Assembly (NCBI GenBank): GCA_019747165.1
Contig: JAIERC010000117.1
Span: forward strand, 1 to 7,344
Length of the DNA: 7,344 nt
Direction: 5' to 3'
Origin: Sphingomonas sp.
Lineage (GTDB): Bacteria > Pseudomonadota > Alphaproteobacteria > Sphingomonadales > Sphingomonadaceae
Shown: piece by piece, positions 1-5,647 of the stretch
How positions within the stretch are numbered: position 1 is the stretch's first letter
Layout of the letters: the number at the start of each line of letters is the position of its first letter
Position numbers and translations under genes: made by a program
Notes under the pieces: generated by a model
Told to the model about the DNA's origin: nothing
The model's database searches: none
Seen by the model: the letters and a program-made list of their open reading frames with translations, nothing else

Positions 1-47
1 GCGTTTTATCGCCAGAGCAGCGCCACAAGATACGACGGGAAGAGACG

Positions 48-620
48 ATGGAAGCACGCCGCTATACCAGCCTTGCAATCACCCTCCACTGGCTTGTCGC
101 GATCGGCATCATCGTCAACGTGTTTTTGGCGCTGACCTGGGACTTTTATCCCGAGGAATCGATCCGCCCGGCGATCAACCTGCACAAATCGATTGGCATC
201 ACCGTGCTGGGGCTGGCGATCATGCGGCTGTTGTGGCGCTTCACGCACACCCCGCCCGCCCTGCCCACCGGCTATGCGAAATGGGAAGTGCAGCTGAGCC
301 ATGTGACGCATGTGCTGCTCTATGTGATCATCTTTGCGATGCCGATCACGGGCTGGATGCATGATTCGGCCTGGAAAGCGGCGGCGGAAAATCCGCTGAC
401 TCTGTACGGGGTGATCCCCTTTCCGCGCATCAGCTACATCATGAATCTGGACGCGGTAACCAAGGAGCAGATGCATGATCTGTTCGGCGAGTTTCACGAG
501 ATTGCGGCTTATGCCATTTACGTGCTGGTCGGGTTGCATGTCCTGGGCGCGCTGAAGCACCAGTTTTTCGACAAGCAGCGCGAGTTGCAGCGCATGTGGT
601 TTACGGGCGACACCGAATAA
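48..620 (+). CDS. Cytochrome b561 family di-haem membrane protein (CybB-like)
   Basis: This 190-residue protein matches the bacterial cytochrome b561 family: four-helix inner-membrane proteins that bind two b-type haems and pass electrons between quinol and other acceptors. Hydrophobic helices are visible at about residues 10-30, 45-63, 86-104 and 150-168. The expected haem-ligand histidines are present: H14 (in LHW), H46 (in LHKS), H150 (in FHE) and H164 (in GLHVLGALKHQF). The 14-residue spacing of the last pair is the family pattern, and the length is usual. The ATG at 48 is preceded by a purine-rich GGGAAGAG (37-44), a fair ribosome-binding site. The gene's end overlaps the next gene by 25 bases, suggesting coupled translation. 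The family is clear; the physiological electron donor and acceptor are not. The 47 bases upstream show no convincing promoter. Confidence 0.93.
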   Translation: MEARRYTSLAITLHWLVAIGIIVNVFLALTWDFYPEESIRPAINLHKSIGITVLGLAIMRLLWRFTHTPPALPTGYAKWEVQLSHVTHVLLYVIIFAMPITGWMHDSAWKAAAENPLTLYGVIPFPRISYIMNLDAVTKEQMHDLFGEFHEIAAYAIYVLVGLHVLGALKHQFFDKQRELQRMWFTGDTE

Positions 621-1798
621 GCACGCCATTCCCTTATGATGCGATTATCCTGGGCGCGGGGGCGGCCGGGCTGTTCTGCGCGCAGGTTGCAGGGCAGCGC
701 GGGCGGCGGGTGCTGCTGATCGATCATGCCGATGCAGTCGGCAAAAAAATCCTGATTTCGGGCGGTGGGCGCTGCAATTTCACCAATATTGGCACCACGC
801 CCGCGCAGTTCATCTCCGCCAACCCGCATTTCGCCAAATCAGCGCTGAGCCGCTACACGCCCGCCGATTTCATCGCACTGGTCGAGGCGCACGGGATTGC
901 GTGGCACGAAAAGACGCTGGGGCAATTATTCTGCGACGGATCGGCCAAGCAGATCGTCAATCTGCTGCTCGACGAATGCGCCAAAGGGCAGGTGGATATC
1001 GCGCTGGGGTCGGCGATCCGATCGGTCGAGCATGCGGACGGCCGGTTTCGGGTGGCTTTTGGCGATCGCATCGAGACGGCACCGGCGCTGGTGATCGCGA
1101 CCGGTGGCCCCTCAATCCCGCAAATGGGCGCGACGGGCTTTGCCTATGATCTCGCGCGGCAGTTCGGACTGAAGGTGGTGGAGCCGCGCCCTGCGCTTGT
1201 CCCGCTGACCCTGAGTGGTGATGAAGCGCTGTTCCAAAGCCTGTCGGGCGTCGCGACCGAGGTGGTGGCACGGTGCGGCAAGACGGCGTTTAAGGAGGCG
1301 GCGTTATTCACGCATCGCGGCCTATCGGGTCCGGCGATCCTGCAGGTATCAAGCTATTGGCGGCACGGCGAAGCGATCGGCATCGATTTTCTGCCCGGGC
1401 GACCGCGCGATTGGCTGATCGCGGCGAAACGCGCAGGGCCGAAGGTGAGCTTGCGCAACAGTCTGGCAAGCGCGCTGCCCTTGCGGCTGGCGGATACGCT
1501 CACCGAAAAGCTGCCATTTGGCGGGGCGTTGCTGAGCTATACTGATCGCGAACTGACCGACATCGCTGCGCGGCTGGCCGATTGGCGCTTCATGCCGAAT
1601 GGCAGTGAGGGATTCGCCAAGGCTGAGGTAACAGTCGGCGGGATTTCCACCGACGGCCTCTCCTCGCAGACAATGGCGGCACGCAAGCTTCCGGGGCTGT
1701 ATGCGATCGGCGAGGCGGTTGACGTGACCGGGTGGCTGGGCGGCTATAACTTCCAATGGGCCTGGGCGAGCGGGTACGCGGCAGGGCTGGCGATATAG
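596..1798 (+). CDS. HI0933/YhiN (BaiN-like) family FAD-dependent oxidoreductase
   Basis: This 400-residue flavoprotein belongs to the HI0933/YhiN/BaiN-like family of soluble FAD-dependent, probably NAD(P)H-linked reductases; the substrate of most members is unknown. The Rossmann dinucleotide-binding motif GAGAAG lies at residues 20-25. Family hallmarks follow: SGGGRCNFTN (55-64), the ATGG segment (168-171), FTHRGLSGPAIL (238-249), EVTVGGIST (344-352), and the C-terminal VDVTGWLGGYNFQWAW (375-390), which completes the FAD site. It resembles the E. coli YhiN type; the subfamily often labelled PP_4765-like is also possible. No ATG occurs in frame before the Rossmann motif, so the GTG at 596 is the best start. 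This places the start inside the cytochrome gene, with only a weak ribosome-binding site, consistent with translational coupling. The last 35 or so codons recur as a broken copy near 3785-3888. Confidence 0.9.
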   Translation: MVYGRHRISTPFPYDAIILGAGAAGLFCAQVAGQRGRRVLLIDHADAVGKKILISGGGRCNFTNIGTTPAQFISANPHFAKSALSRYTPADFIALVEAHGIAWHEKTLGQLFCDGSAKQIVNLLLDECAKGQVDIALGSAIRSVEHADGRFRVAFGDRIETAPALVIATGGPSIPQMGATGFAYDLARQFGLKVVEPRPALVPLTLSGDEALFQSLSGVATEVVARCGKTAFKEAALFTHRGLSGPAILQVSSYWRHGEAIGIDFLPGRPRDWLIAAKRAGPKVSLRNSLASALPLRLADTLTEKLPFGGALLSYTDRELTDIAARLADWRFMPNGSEGFAKAEVTVGGISTDGLSSQTMAARKLPGLYAIGEAVDVTGWLGGYNFQWAWASGYAAGLAI

Positions 1799-1806
1799 CG
1801 CGCCGG
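1685..1806 (+). repeat. Direct repeat copy A: intact 3' end of the flavoprotein gene
   Basis: This segment covers codons 364-400 of the flavoprotein, its TAG stop (1796-1798) and 8 bases beyond. It is repeated in the same orientation at 3785-3896. The best-preserved blocks are 17 identical bases (1746-1762 against 3835-3851) and 22 of 23 identical bases (1784-1806 against 3874-3896). A hand alignment of the whole length gives about 85 identities in 111 aligned columns, excluding an 11-base gap. Similarity ends just after the GCGCGCCGG that follows the stop. Confidence 0.85.
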
Positions 1807-1846
1807 GTCTCACGGTCAGCTATGGGGCAAGGATAGGCCGACGTGA
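1799..1846. other. Convergent intergenic spacer between flavoprotein and CPBP genes
   Basis: Forty-eight bases separate two facing stop codons. The first eight (CGCGCCGG, 1799-1806) belong to the direct repeat shared with 3889-3896; the remainder has no similarity to the other side. I see no GC-rich hairpin followed by a T-run for either direction. The left edge of the block unique to the AraC-type and CPBP genes is at about 1807. Confidence 0.6.
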
Positions 1847-2560
1847 TCAAATGATGAGCGAGATCGCGTTCCCAAAATTGTGCAGCAGAATCGGCAGCAG
1901 CAGGCTGCCCGTGCGCAGTCGCAGCCAGACGGCGATGAACGATGGCAGCGCCGTCAGCGCCATCGTGATTGGGTCAAACGAAAAGCTGCCGTGTGAAAAG
2001 CCAAAGGCGTGCGCCATGCCGAACAGCCAGCATGAGAGCACCGCGCCCCAGCCCCAATCGACGCCCAACAGCCGTTTCCGCCCAGTAAAGGCCCGATCGA
2101 GTGCAACCAGCAGCATGCCGCGATAGAAGGGCTCCTCCTCCAGCCCCGGCACGGTGAGCTGAAAGGCGACTTCTTCCGCATTGGTGCCGCTGCCCGAAAA
2201 GGCGAGCGCGATGATCACGAAGAAGGCGCAATAAACCGCAGCGACTGGCAGGGCAGCCCTCAAACTGCCTGGCGCCTGGGTGAGCGTGACGCCGCATCGC
2301 CGCCAACCAAATGCTGGCAACGCCATGACGATAAGCGTCGCCGCGAGCGCGGCCAGCTTCCCCTCCCAATTCCATGCTCCGCCAATGACATCGGGCAGCA
2401 GACCATAACCGCGCGTCAGCAGCGCATCATTGATCGCCACCAGGAGCGCCGCGAACATTAGCCATCGGGGCGCAAAGTGCCGCCGGTTCACCGCCCCAAT
2501 TGCCCCGCCCAGCAGCAGAAAAAGCGCCAGCAATCCGCCCAACCCCAACAAACCATTCAT
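1847..2560 (-). CDS. CPBP family (CAAX/Rce1-type) intramembrane metalloprotease
   Basis: This 237-residue, very hydrophobic protein carries the three motifs of the CPBP (Abi/CAAX prenyl protease 2, Rce1-like) family, glutamate-dependent proteases whose active site lies inside the membrane. Motif 1 is EExxxR (E142, E143, R147 in LEEEPFYRG). Motif 2 is FxxxH (F180, H184 in FGMAHAF). Motif 3 is HxxxN (H227, N231 in LLHNFGN). Six to eight membrane segments are apparent, at about 4-24, 33-50, 68-84, 102-121, 171-187, 197-213 and 218-236. The ATG at 2560 has GAGGG seven bases upstream (2568-2572). It lies 81 bases downstream of the AraC-type gene on the same strand and is probably co-transcribed. 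Bacterial members serve in bacteriocin immunity, peptide maturation or regulated proteolysis; the substrate here is unknown. The gene converges on the flavoprotein gene with 48 bases between stops and no obvious terminator hairpin. Confidence 0.9.
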   Translation of the reverse strand: MNGLLGLGGLLALFLLLGGAIGAVNRRHFAPRWLMFAALLVAINDALLTRGYGLLPDVIGGAWNWEGKLAALAATLIVMALPAFGWRRCGVTLTQAPGSLRAALPVAAVYCAFFVIIALAFSGSGTNAEEVAFQLTVPGLEEEPFYRGMLLVALDRAFTGRKRLLGVDWGWGAVLSCWLFGMAHAFGFSHGSFSFDPITMALTALPSFIAVWLRLRTGSLLLPILLHNFGNAISLII

Positions 2561-2641
2561 GCCGCTGCCCTCATCCTGTGGAGGGAACTCGGCTAGCAGA
2601 AGGACGCAGGCGTGCCTTATCAGAACCCGACATATCGATGC

Positions 2642-3754
2642 TCAAAAAGCGGTCACCGTGCCGAAACCCGGCGCATCAGCATCTCCTGGATCAGCCTGGG
2701 AAGCGCGGGCGCGATAGTCGCCGGGACTGCATCCTTCAATCGATCGAAATGCCCGGTTGAAGCTCGCGAGCGATCCGAAACCGCTGTCGAGGCCAATGGT
2801 GATAAGCTTGTCACCGGCACGGCGGCGATCCCCCAACAGCCGCCGCGCCTCAGCCACCCGATAGTGGTTCAGAAAAGTACGGAAATGATCATGGCCGAGG
2901 TCATGATTGATCAACTGTCTGATGCGCCGCTCTGTAGCCCCCATTTGCGCGACGAAGCCAGCAAAGGTCAGATCGGGATCAAGGAATATCCGCTGCGTCT
3001 CCATCAGAGTCGTCAACCGGTGATGCAGCGCCGTTTCGCGGGCTGAAGCCGCACCTGCCTGCGTCCGGTTGACCGGCACCGGGCTGGGCGCAAAGCCGAA
3101 CGTGAGCACATCCGGTCGGACCGCGAGCGACCTTCCAGCAAGCCAAAGAGCGAAGCCTAACGCCATGACGTTCTGAGCGATCGCGAAGGTAAGGGGTCGC
3201 CAGGCAAAGCCGAACACCAAATCTGCCGTCAGATCGATCAGCAACATCCCGCCAAGCAGGATCGCGACCATGATGCGGGCATCGTGACGCTGCTGGATGA
3301 GGTCACCCGGCCGCTCGACCAGCAAGCGCCAGACAAGGTGAGCGACGATGCCAAAACCCAGTGCAATGAGGAGCAGCGATAATCCCCGCCCCGCGACCAA
3401 AGGACCAAAAAGACCGCGATCGATTGCCGCGATCACCGCCCAGGCCAAGCCGACGCCCAATACGCCACCTTTCGGCCTGAAGCGATTGTCAAAGCACGAT
3501 AGGCAGAACCACCACAGGAAGATGACGGCAAAGCCGCTGAGGAAGTGCGCGATGTCACCCGCTATACCGTTGAGGCGAAGTCCAACCTTTGGCGTGTTCT
3601 GGATGACGAAGGCGGACAGGCAGACCGCCAAGGGGGCGAACAAAGCGGCGGGCACGCCAATCCGTCGCCACCCACGGAGCTGCAACCATGCGAGCAGCAG
3701 CAATGCAGTAGCAGCGGTGATTCGTATGGCGACGTCGAGTTGAACGATATCCAC
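2642..3754 (-). CDS. Membrane-anchored AraC-family transcriptional regulator (7-helix N-terminal domain)
   Basis: This 370-residue protein has two parts. Residues 1-208 are hydrophobic, with about seven predicted membrane helices (roughly 8-26, 35-52, 64-85, 97-117, 124-146, 160-183, 188-207). Residues about 245-350 form an AraC/XylS double helix-turn-helix. The first half includes LTFAGFVAQMGATERRIRQL (262-281) and the HYRVAEARRLL segment (297-307). The second is the hallmark IGLDSGFGSLASFNRAFR (320-337) ending in SPGDYR (343-348). Sensing is presumably through the membrane domain, for an unknown signal. The start is a GTG at 3754; a stop codon lies in frame 9 bases upstream, so no longer form is possible. 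AGG lies very close to the start, so the ribosome-binding site is poor. The gene precedes the CPBP protease gene on the same strand, a likely target or partner. The block sits between the two flavoprotein-end repeats. Confidence 0.88.
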   Translation of the reverse strand: MDIVQLDVAIRITAATALLLLAWLQLRGWRRIGVPAALFAPLAVCLSAFVIQNTPKVGLRLNGIAGDIAHFLSGFAVIFLWWFCLSCFDNRFRPKGGVLGVGLAWAVIAAIDRGLFGPLVAGRGLSLLLIALGFGIVAHLVWRLLVERPGDLIQQRHDARIMVAILLGGMLLIDLTADLVFGFAWRPLTFAIAQNVMALGFALWLAGRSLAVRPDVLTFGFAPSPVPVNRTQAGAASARETALHHRLTTLMETQRIFLDPDLTFAGFVAQMGATERRIRQLINHDLGHDHFRTFLNHYRVAEARRLLGDRRRAGDKLITIGLDSGFGSLASFNRAFRSIEGCSPGDYRARASQADPGDADAPGFGTVTAF

Positions 3755-3884
3755 GCCTGCTCGCTACCAAAGCCTGGACTCTTAAACCATCGCAGGGTGT
3801 ACGCGGGTTCACATGAGCGGTTGGCGAGGTAGCGATAACTTCCAATGGGCCGGGGGCGCGTGGCCATGCAGCGGGGCTGGCGAT
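3755..3884. other. Intergenic region upstream of the AraC-type gene
   Basis: This 130-base gap separates the end of the DUF4199 gene from the GTG start of the AraC-type gene, both on the - strand. About 100 of its bases (from 3785 rightward) are the flavoprotein relic. Only the roughly 30 bases next to the AraC-type gene are unrelated to it. Any private promoter of the AraC-type gene must therefore lie largely within relic-derived DNA. On the - strand a TTTAAG-like hexamer (about 3781-3786) could act as a -10 element, but I see no good -35 box, so no promoter is called. Confidence 0.6.
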
Positions 3885-3896
3885 TTAGCGCGCCGG
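3785..3896 (+). pseudogene. Decayed duplicate of the flavoprotein 3' end (repeat copy B)
   Basis: This is a non-functional remnant of the HI0933-type flavoprotein C-terminus. In one frame (3807-3851) it reads VHMSGWRGSDNFQWA, against VDVTGWLGGYNFQWA in the intact protein. Compared with copy A it lacks 11 bases (12 bases at 1706-1717 against one base at 3806) and has one extra base near 3852-3856, so the frame is broken twice. No start or N-terminal part remains. The former TAG stop (3886-3888) overlaps the antisense TAA stop of the DUF4199 gene (3885-3887). The remnant therefore runs into that gene's last codons, which suggests this is an original convergent junction. Upstream of about 3785 similarity disappears. 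The relation is well supported by the 17-base and 22-of-23-base matching blocks; the mechanism of origin is inference. Confidence 0.82.
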
Positions 3897-4421
3897 CAGG
3901 AGGCGCGGGTTACGCAACAGCGCAGCCGACACAAGCGATACCACGATCCCCACAGGTGCGATTTCCATGAAGGTCATCGGCATCCGGCATAGCGGATTAG
4001 CATAGCTGATGCGCATGGCTTCGAGCGGAGCCATGGCGCGGTCGAGCGCCGCTCCGGTCAATCCCGCGGCCTGCTTGGCGTGGCGGATGCCATCGACATA
4101 GTCGTTGATAAAGGCATAGTTGGTGGCGGCTAAATAGACTTCCCACACCAACACATAGACAAAAGCCGCGACCAGCGCGATGGCTAGCCCCACCCCGAGC
4201 GCCGGCAGAAAGCGGATGATGCCGCCGCATTCGATATCACGATAACGCTTCACGCCGACGAAAATGAAGGTCAGCGCAACCAGCATGACGAGGTAGCCGA
4301 AAAATGCCGACCCGGCGAAGCTGATGCGATCAGCCAGCACCGTGCCGCCGATGATCGTCGCGATGATGACTGCCCCGGAAAACCCGCCATAGATCGCTGC
4401 GTATCTGGTGATGCTTTTCAT
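3885..4421 (-). CDS. DUF4199 domain-containing membrane protein
   Basis: This 178-residue integral membrane protein resembles the DUF4199 family, whose function is unknown. Membrane helices appear at about residues 9-30, 36-56, 72-98 and 149-169, and a polar stretch (about 100-148) lies between the third and fourth. Recognisable family segments are FIFVGVKRYRD (52-62) after the second helix and VLVWEVYLAATNYAF (90-104) at the end of the third. The ATG at 4421 has a strong ribosome-binding site, GGGGGAGA on the - strand (4429-4436), with the GGAG core 8 bases from the start. It follows a LuxR-type regulator on the same strand across a 115-base gap that carries repeated GGGTGAT boxes, so control by that regulator is plausible. 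Its last three codons and stop are formed by DNA antisense to the flavoprotein relic. Confidence 0.82.
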   Translation of the reverse strand: MKSITRYAAIYGGFSGAVIIATIIGGTVLADRISFAGSAFFGYLVMLVALTFIFVGVKRYRDIECGGIIRFLPALGVGLAIALVAAFVYVLVWEVYLAATNYAFINDYVDGIRHAKQAAGLTGAALDRAMAPLEAMRISYANPLCRMPMTFMEIAPVGIVVSLVSAALLRNPRLLPAR

Positions 4422-4422
4422 G

Positions 4423-4459
4423 GCCGCTTCTCCCCCGGCATTTCAGATAGCCGCTTCTC
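4423..4459. repeat. 10-base direct repeat in the DUF4199 leader
   Basis: GCCGCTTCTC occurs at 4423-4432 and again at 4450-4459. On the - strand this is GAGAAGCGGC, and the copy nearer the start overlaps the ribosome-binding site. The upstream copy also sits in the loop of a 5-base inverted repeat (GATAG 4446-4450, CTATC 4459-4463). This could be chance, or a leader structure affecting translation. Confidence 0.35.
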
Positions 4460-4484
4460 TATCCCCGTGGTTGGACCAGATGCT

Positions 4485-4531
4485 ATCACCCGGATGGGTG
4501 ATTTGGCCCCCTCACCCACCCCATCACCCAT
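4485..4531. promoter_or_regulatory. Cluster of GGGTGAT/ATCACCC boxes: candidate operator for the DUF4199 gene
   Basis: Four related 7-base boxes lie within 47 bases of the gap between the LuxR-type and DUF4199 genes. They are ATCACCC (4485-4491), GGGTGAT (4496-4502), CTCACCC (4511-4517) and ATCACCC (4523-4529). The first two form the perfect 18-base palindrome ATCACCCGGATGGGTGAT with a 4-base centre. ATGGGTGAT (4494-4502) and ATCACCCAT (4523-4531) form a second, 9-base inverted repeat with a 20-base loop. The palindrome size suits a dimeric GerE/LuxR-type DNA-binding domain, and the adjacent gene encodes one. Assignment to that regulator is inference. There is no T-run after either stem in the - direction, so it does not look like an intrinsic terminator. 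Confidence 0.55.
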
Positions 4532-4536
4532 TTGCT

Positions 4537-4950
4537 TTAGGCAATCAGCGCAAGCGTCCGCGCTTTTTCAATCGCCTCGATCCGGCGGGTGACGGCGAGC
4601 TTTTCATAGACGCGTGCGACATGCGTCTTGACCGTGTTGGGCGAGATACCAAGGCTGCGGGCAAGCTCCTTGTTCGACTGGCCAGAGGCGAGCAGCGCAA
4701 GAATCTCGCATTCGCGTGGCGTCAGCCCGAGCGCGCGGATCGCGGCAGCGTTGCGCTGAAATGGCCCGGCGATCGTGCGCGGGGTGAGGCGTGCCCCTGT
4801 CCAAATGCCGAGCGTGATGAAGCCGACGGCCAACAGCGTGACGTAGAGTTCGGTTGAAAAGGCGTGGACCGCATATCGATAGTCAAGCCATTGCAGCGCC
4901 GTCGCCGCGACGGCGAGCAACAATGCATAGAAGATGACGGTCCGCGCCAT
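4537..4950 (-). CDS. Short membrane-anchored LuxR-type (GerE) transcriptional regulator
   Basis: This 137-residue protein (from the ATG at 4950) has two N-terminal membrane helices (about 4-21 and 36-54), a short linker, and a C-terminal LuxR/GerE helix-turn-helix filling residues 76-136. That domain shows the family pattern LTPRECEILALLASGQSNKE (76-95) followed by GISPNTVKTHVARVYEKL (101-118). There is no receiver, PAS or autoinducer domain, so any sensing must go through the membrane segment or a partner. An upstream in-frame TTG at 4968 would add six residues (MWQHRA), but it lacks a ribosome-binding site and leaves only 23 bases after the acyltransferase gene. I prefer the ATG, though its own site is also weak. 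It lies 41 bases downstream of the acyltransferase gene and is probably co-transcribed. The following DUF4199 gene and the box cluster between them are likely targets. Confidence 0.85.
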   Translation of the reverse strand: MARTVIFYALLLAVAATALQWLDYRYAVHAFSTELYVTLLAVGFITLGIWTGARLTPRTIAGPFQRNAAAIRALGLTPRECEILALLASGQSNKELARSLGISPNTVKTHVARVYEKLAVTRRIEAIEKARTLALIA

Positions 4951-4991
4951 GGCGCGATGCTGCCACAAAGGGGCGAGCTGTGCGAGTGCCC

Positions 4992-5603
4992 TTACGCCCC
5001 CGTCGCAAACGCGCCGCGCACCTTACCGACCGCGTCTTCATACGGCGCGCGAATCTGGACGATGTCCGCGGCATAATCGCCGGTGGGGTGAAAAACCCCC
5101 GCCACGCGGATCGTCTTGGTGCCATAATCAAGCACCGTCAGGATGATCGGCACGCCAGCCTTTACGGCGATGTGGTAGAAGCCTGTCTTCCATTCGCGCG
5201 TCAGGCTGCGTGTACCCTCGGGCGGGATGGCGAGGACCATCGCCGCTTCGGTGGCGAAAGCATCCGTCATTGCCTGGACGACATCATGGCTCGCCGCGCG
5301 ATCGATGGGAACGCAGCCGAGCCAAAGGACAAGCCGACCAAACGGACCGGTGGTGAGGCTCTTCTTGCCCATCCAGCGTAGCGTGACCCGGTAATAGCCG
5401 GCCGCCGCGAGCATATTAATCCCGTCCCAGTTCGAGGTGTGCGGGGCAGCGAGCAGCACGGCCTTGGCGAGCGGCGGCCAATCGCCCCGCATCGTCCAGC
5501 CGCCAAGCTTGAGATAGGCCAGGCACAGCCAGCGAAAGAGTTCGAACGCGATACCGCGAAAGGGGCCGGAGCGCGCGGTGAGCGCCGTTTTCGCATGCTG
5601 CAT
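4992..5603 (-). CDS. PlsC-type lysophospholipid acyltransferase family protein
   Basis: This 203-residue protein has the acyltransferase motifs of the PlsC/AGPAT superfamily, which transfers acyl groups to lysophospholipids or related acceptors at the inner face of the cytoplasmic membrane. Motif I is HTSNWD (H55 and D60 of the HX4D catalytic pair). Motif II is GCVPIDR (96-102). Motif III is PEGTRS (128-133). Motif IV is VKAGVPI (147-153). The hydrophobic N-terminal stretch (about 15-36) may associate with the membrane. It is somewhat shorter than typical PlsC (about 240 residues) and closer to the compact acyltransferases often annotated as 1-acylglycerol-3-phosphate acyltransferase-like, so the acceptor is uncertain. 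The ATG at 5603 has a strong ribosome-binding site, AAGGAGAG, eight bases upstream (5612-5619). It follows the ABC-F gene by 44 bases and precedes the LuxR-type gene by 41 bases, suggesting an operon. Confidence 0.88.
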   Translation of the reverse strand: MQHAKTALTARSGPFRGIAFELFRWLCLAYLKLGGWTMRGDWPPLAKAVLLAAPHTSNWDGINMLAAAGYYRVTLRWMGKKSLTTGPFGRLVLWLGCVPIDRAASHDVVQAMTDAFATEAAMVLAIPPEGTRSLTREWKTGFYHIAVKAGVPIILTVLDYGTKTIRVAGVFHPTGDYAADIVQIRAPYEDAVGKVRGAFATGA

Positions 5604-5611
5604 CTGGCCGG

Positions 5612-5619
5612 CTCTCCTT
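5612..5619 (-). promoter_or_regulatory. Strong ribosome-binding site of the acyltransferase gene
   Basis: AAGGAGAG on the - strand lies eight bases before the ATG at 5603. It is the best Shine-Dalgarno match in the window and fixes the start. It sits within the 44-base gap after the ABC-F stop, where no terminator is apparent. Confidence 0.7.
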
Positions 5620-5647
5620 ATCAGCCGACCTTATTGCCGATCGGGCG

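Noticed and set aside
6..629. A 207-codon open frame on the - strand opposite the cytochrome gene.
   Set aside because: It is a mirror of the real + strand gene: no recognisable domain, rich in His/Arg/Gln as expected of antisense in GC-rich DNA. The + frame has clear b561 haem ligands.
3545..3867. Several overlapping open frames of about 95-130 codons around the start of the AraC-type gene on both strands.
   Set aside because: They are antisense or out-of-frame readings of the AraC-type membrane domain and the relic; none carries a recognisable domain.
1799..3890. A transposon or insertion sequence as the origin of the direct repeat.
   Set aside because: No transposase, integrase, terminal inverted repeat or short exact target duplication is visible. 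The repeat of about 110 bases is far too long and diverged for an ordinary target-site duplication.
4485..4531. Inverted repeat after the LuxR-type gene as an intrinsic terminator.
   Set aside because: No T-run follows the stem in the - direction, and the boxes also occur as direct repeats, which fits an operator better.
4408..4857. A 149-codon + strand open frame across the LuxR-type gene and its downstream gap.
   Set aside because: It lies antisense to a clear GerE domain and shows no family features or ribosome-binding site.
5081..5106. GGGG/CCCC inverted repeat around a run of A residues.
   Set aside because: It is inside the acyltransferase coding region, with no sign of a regulatory role.
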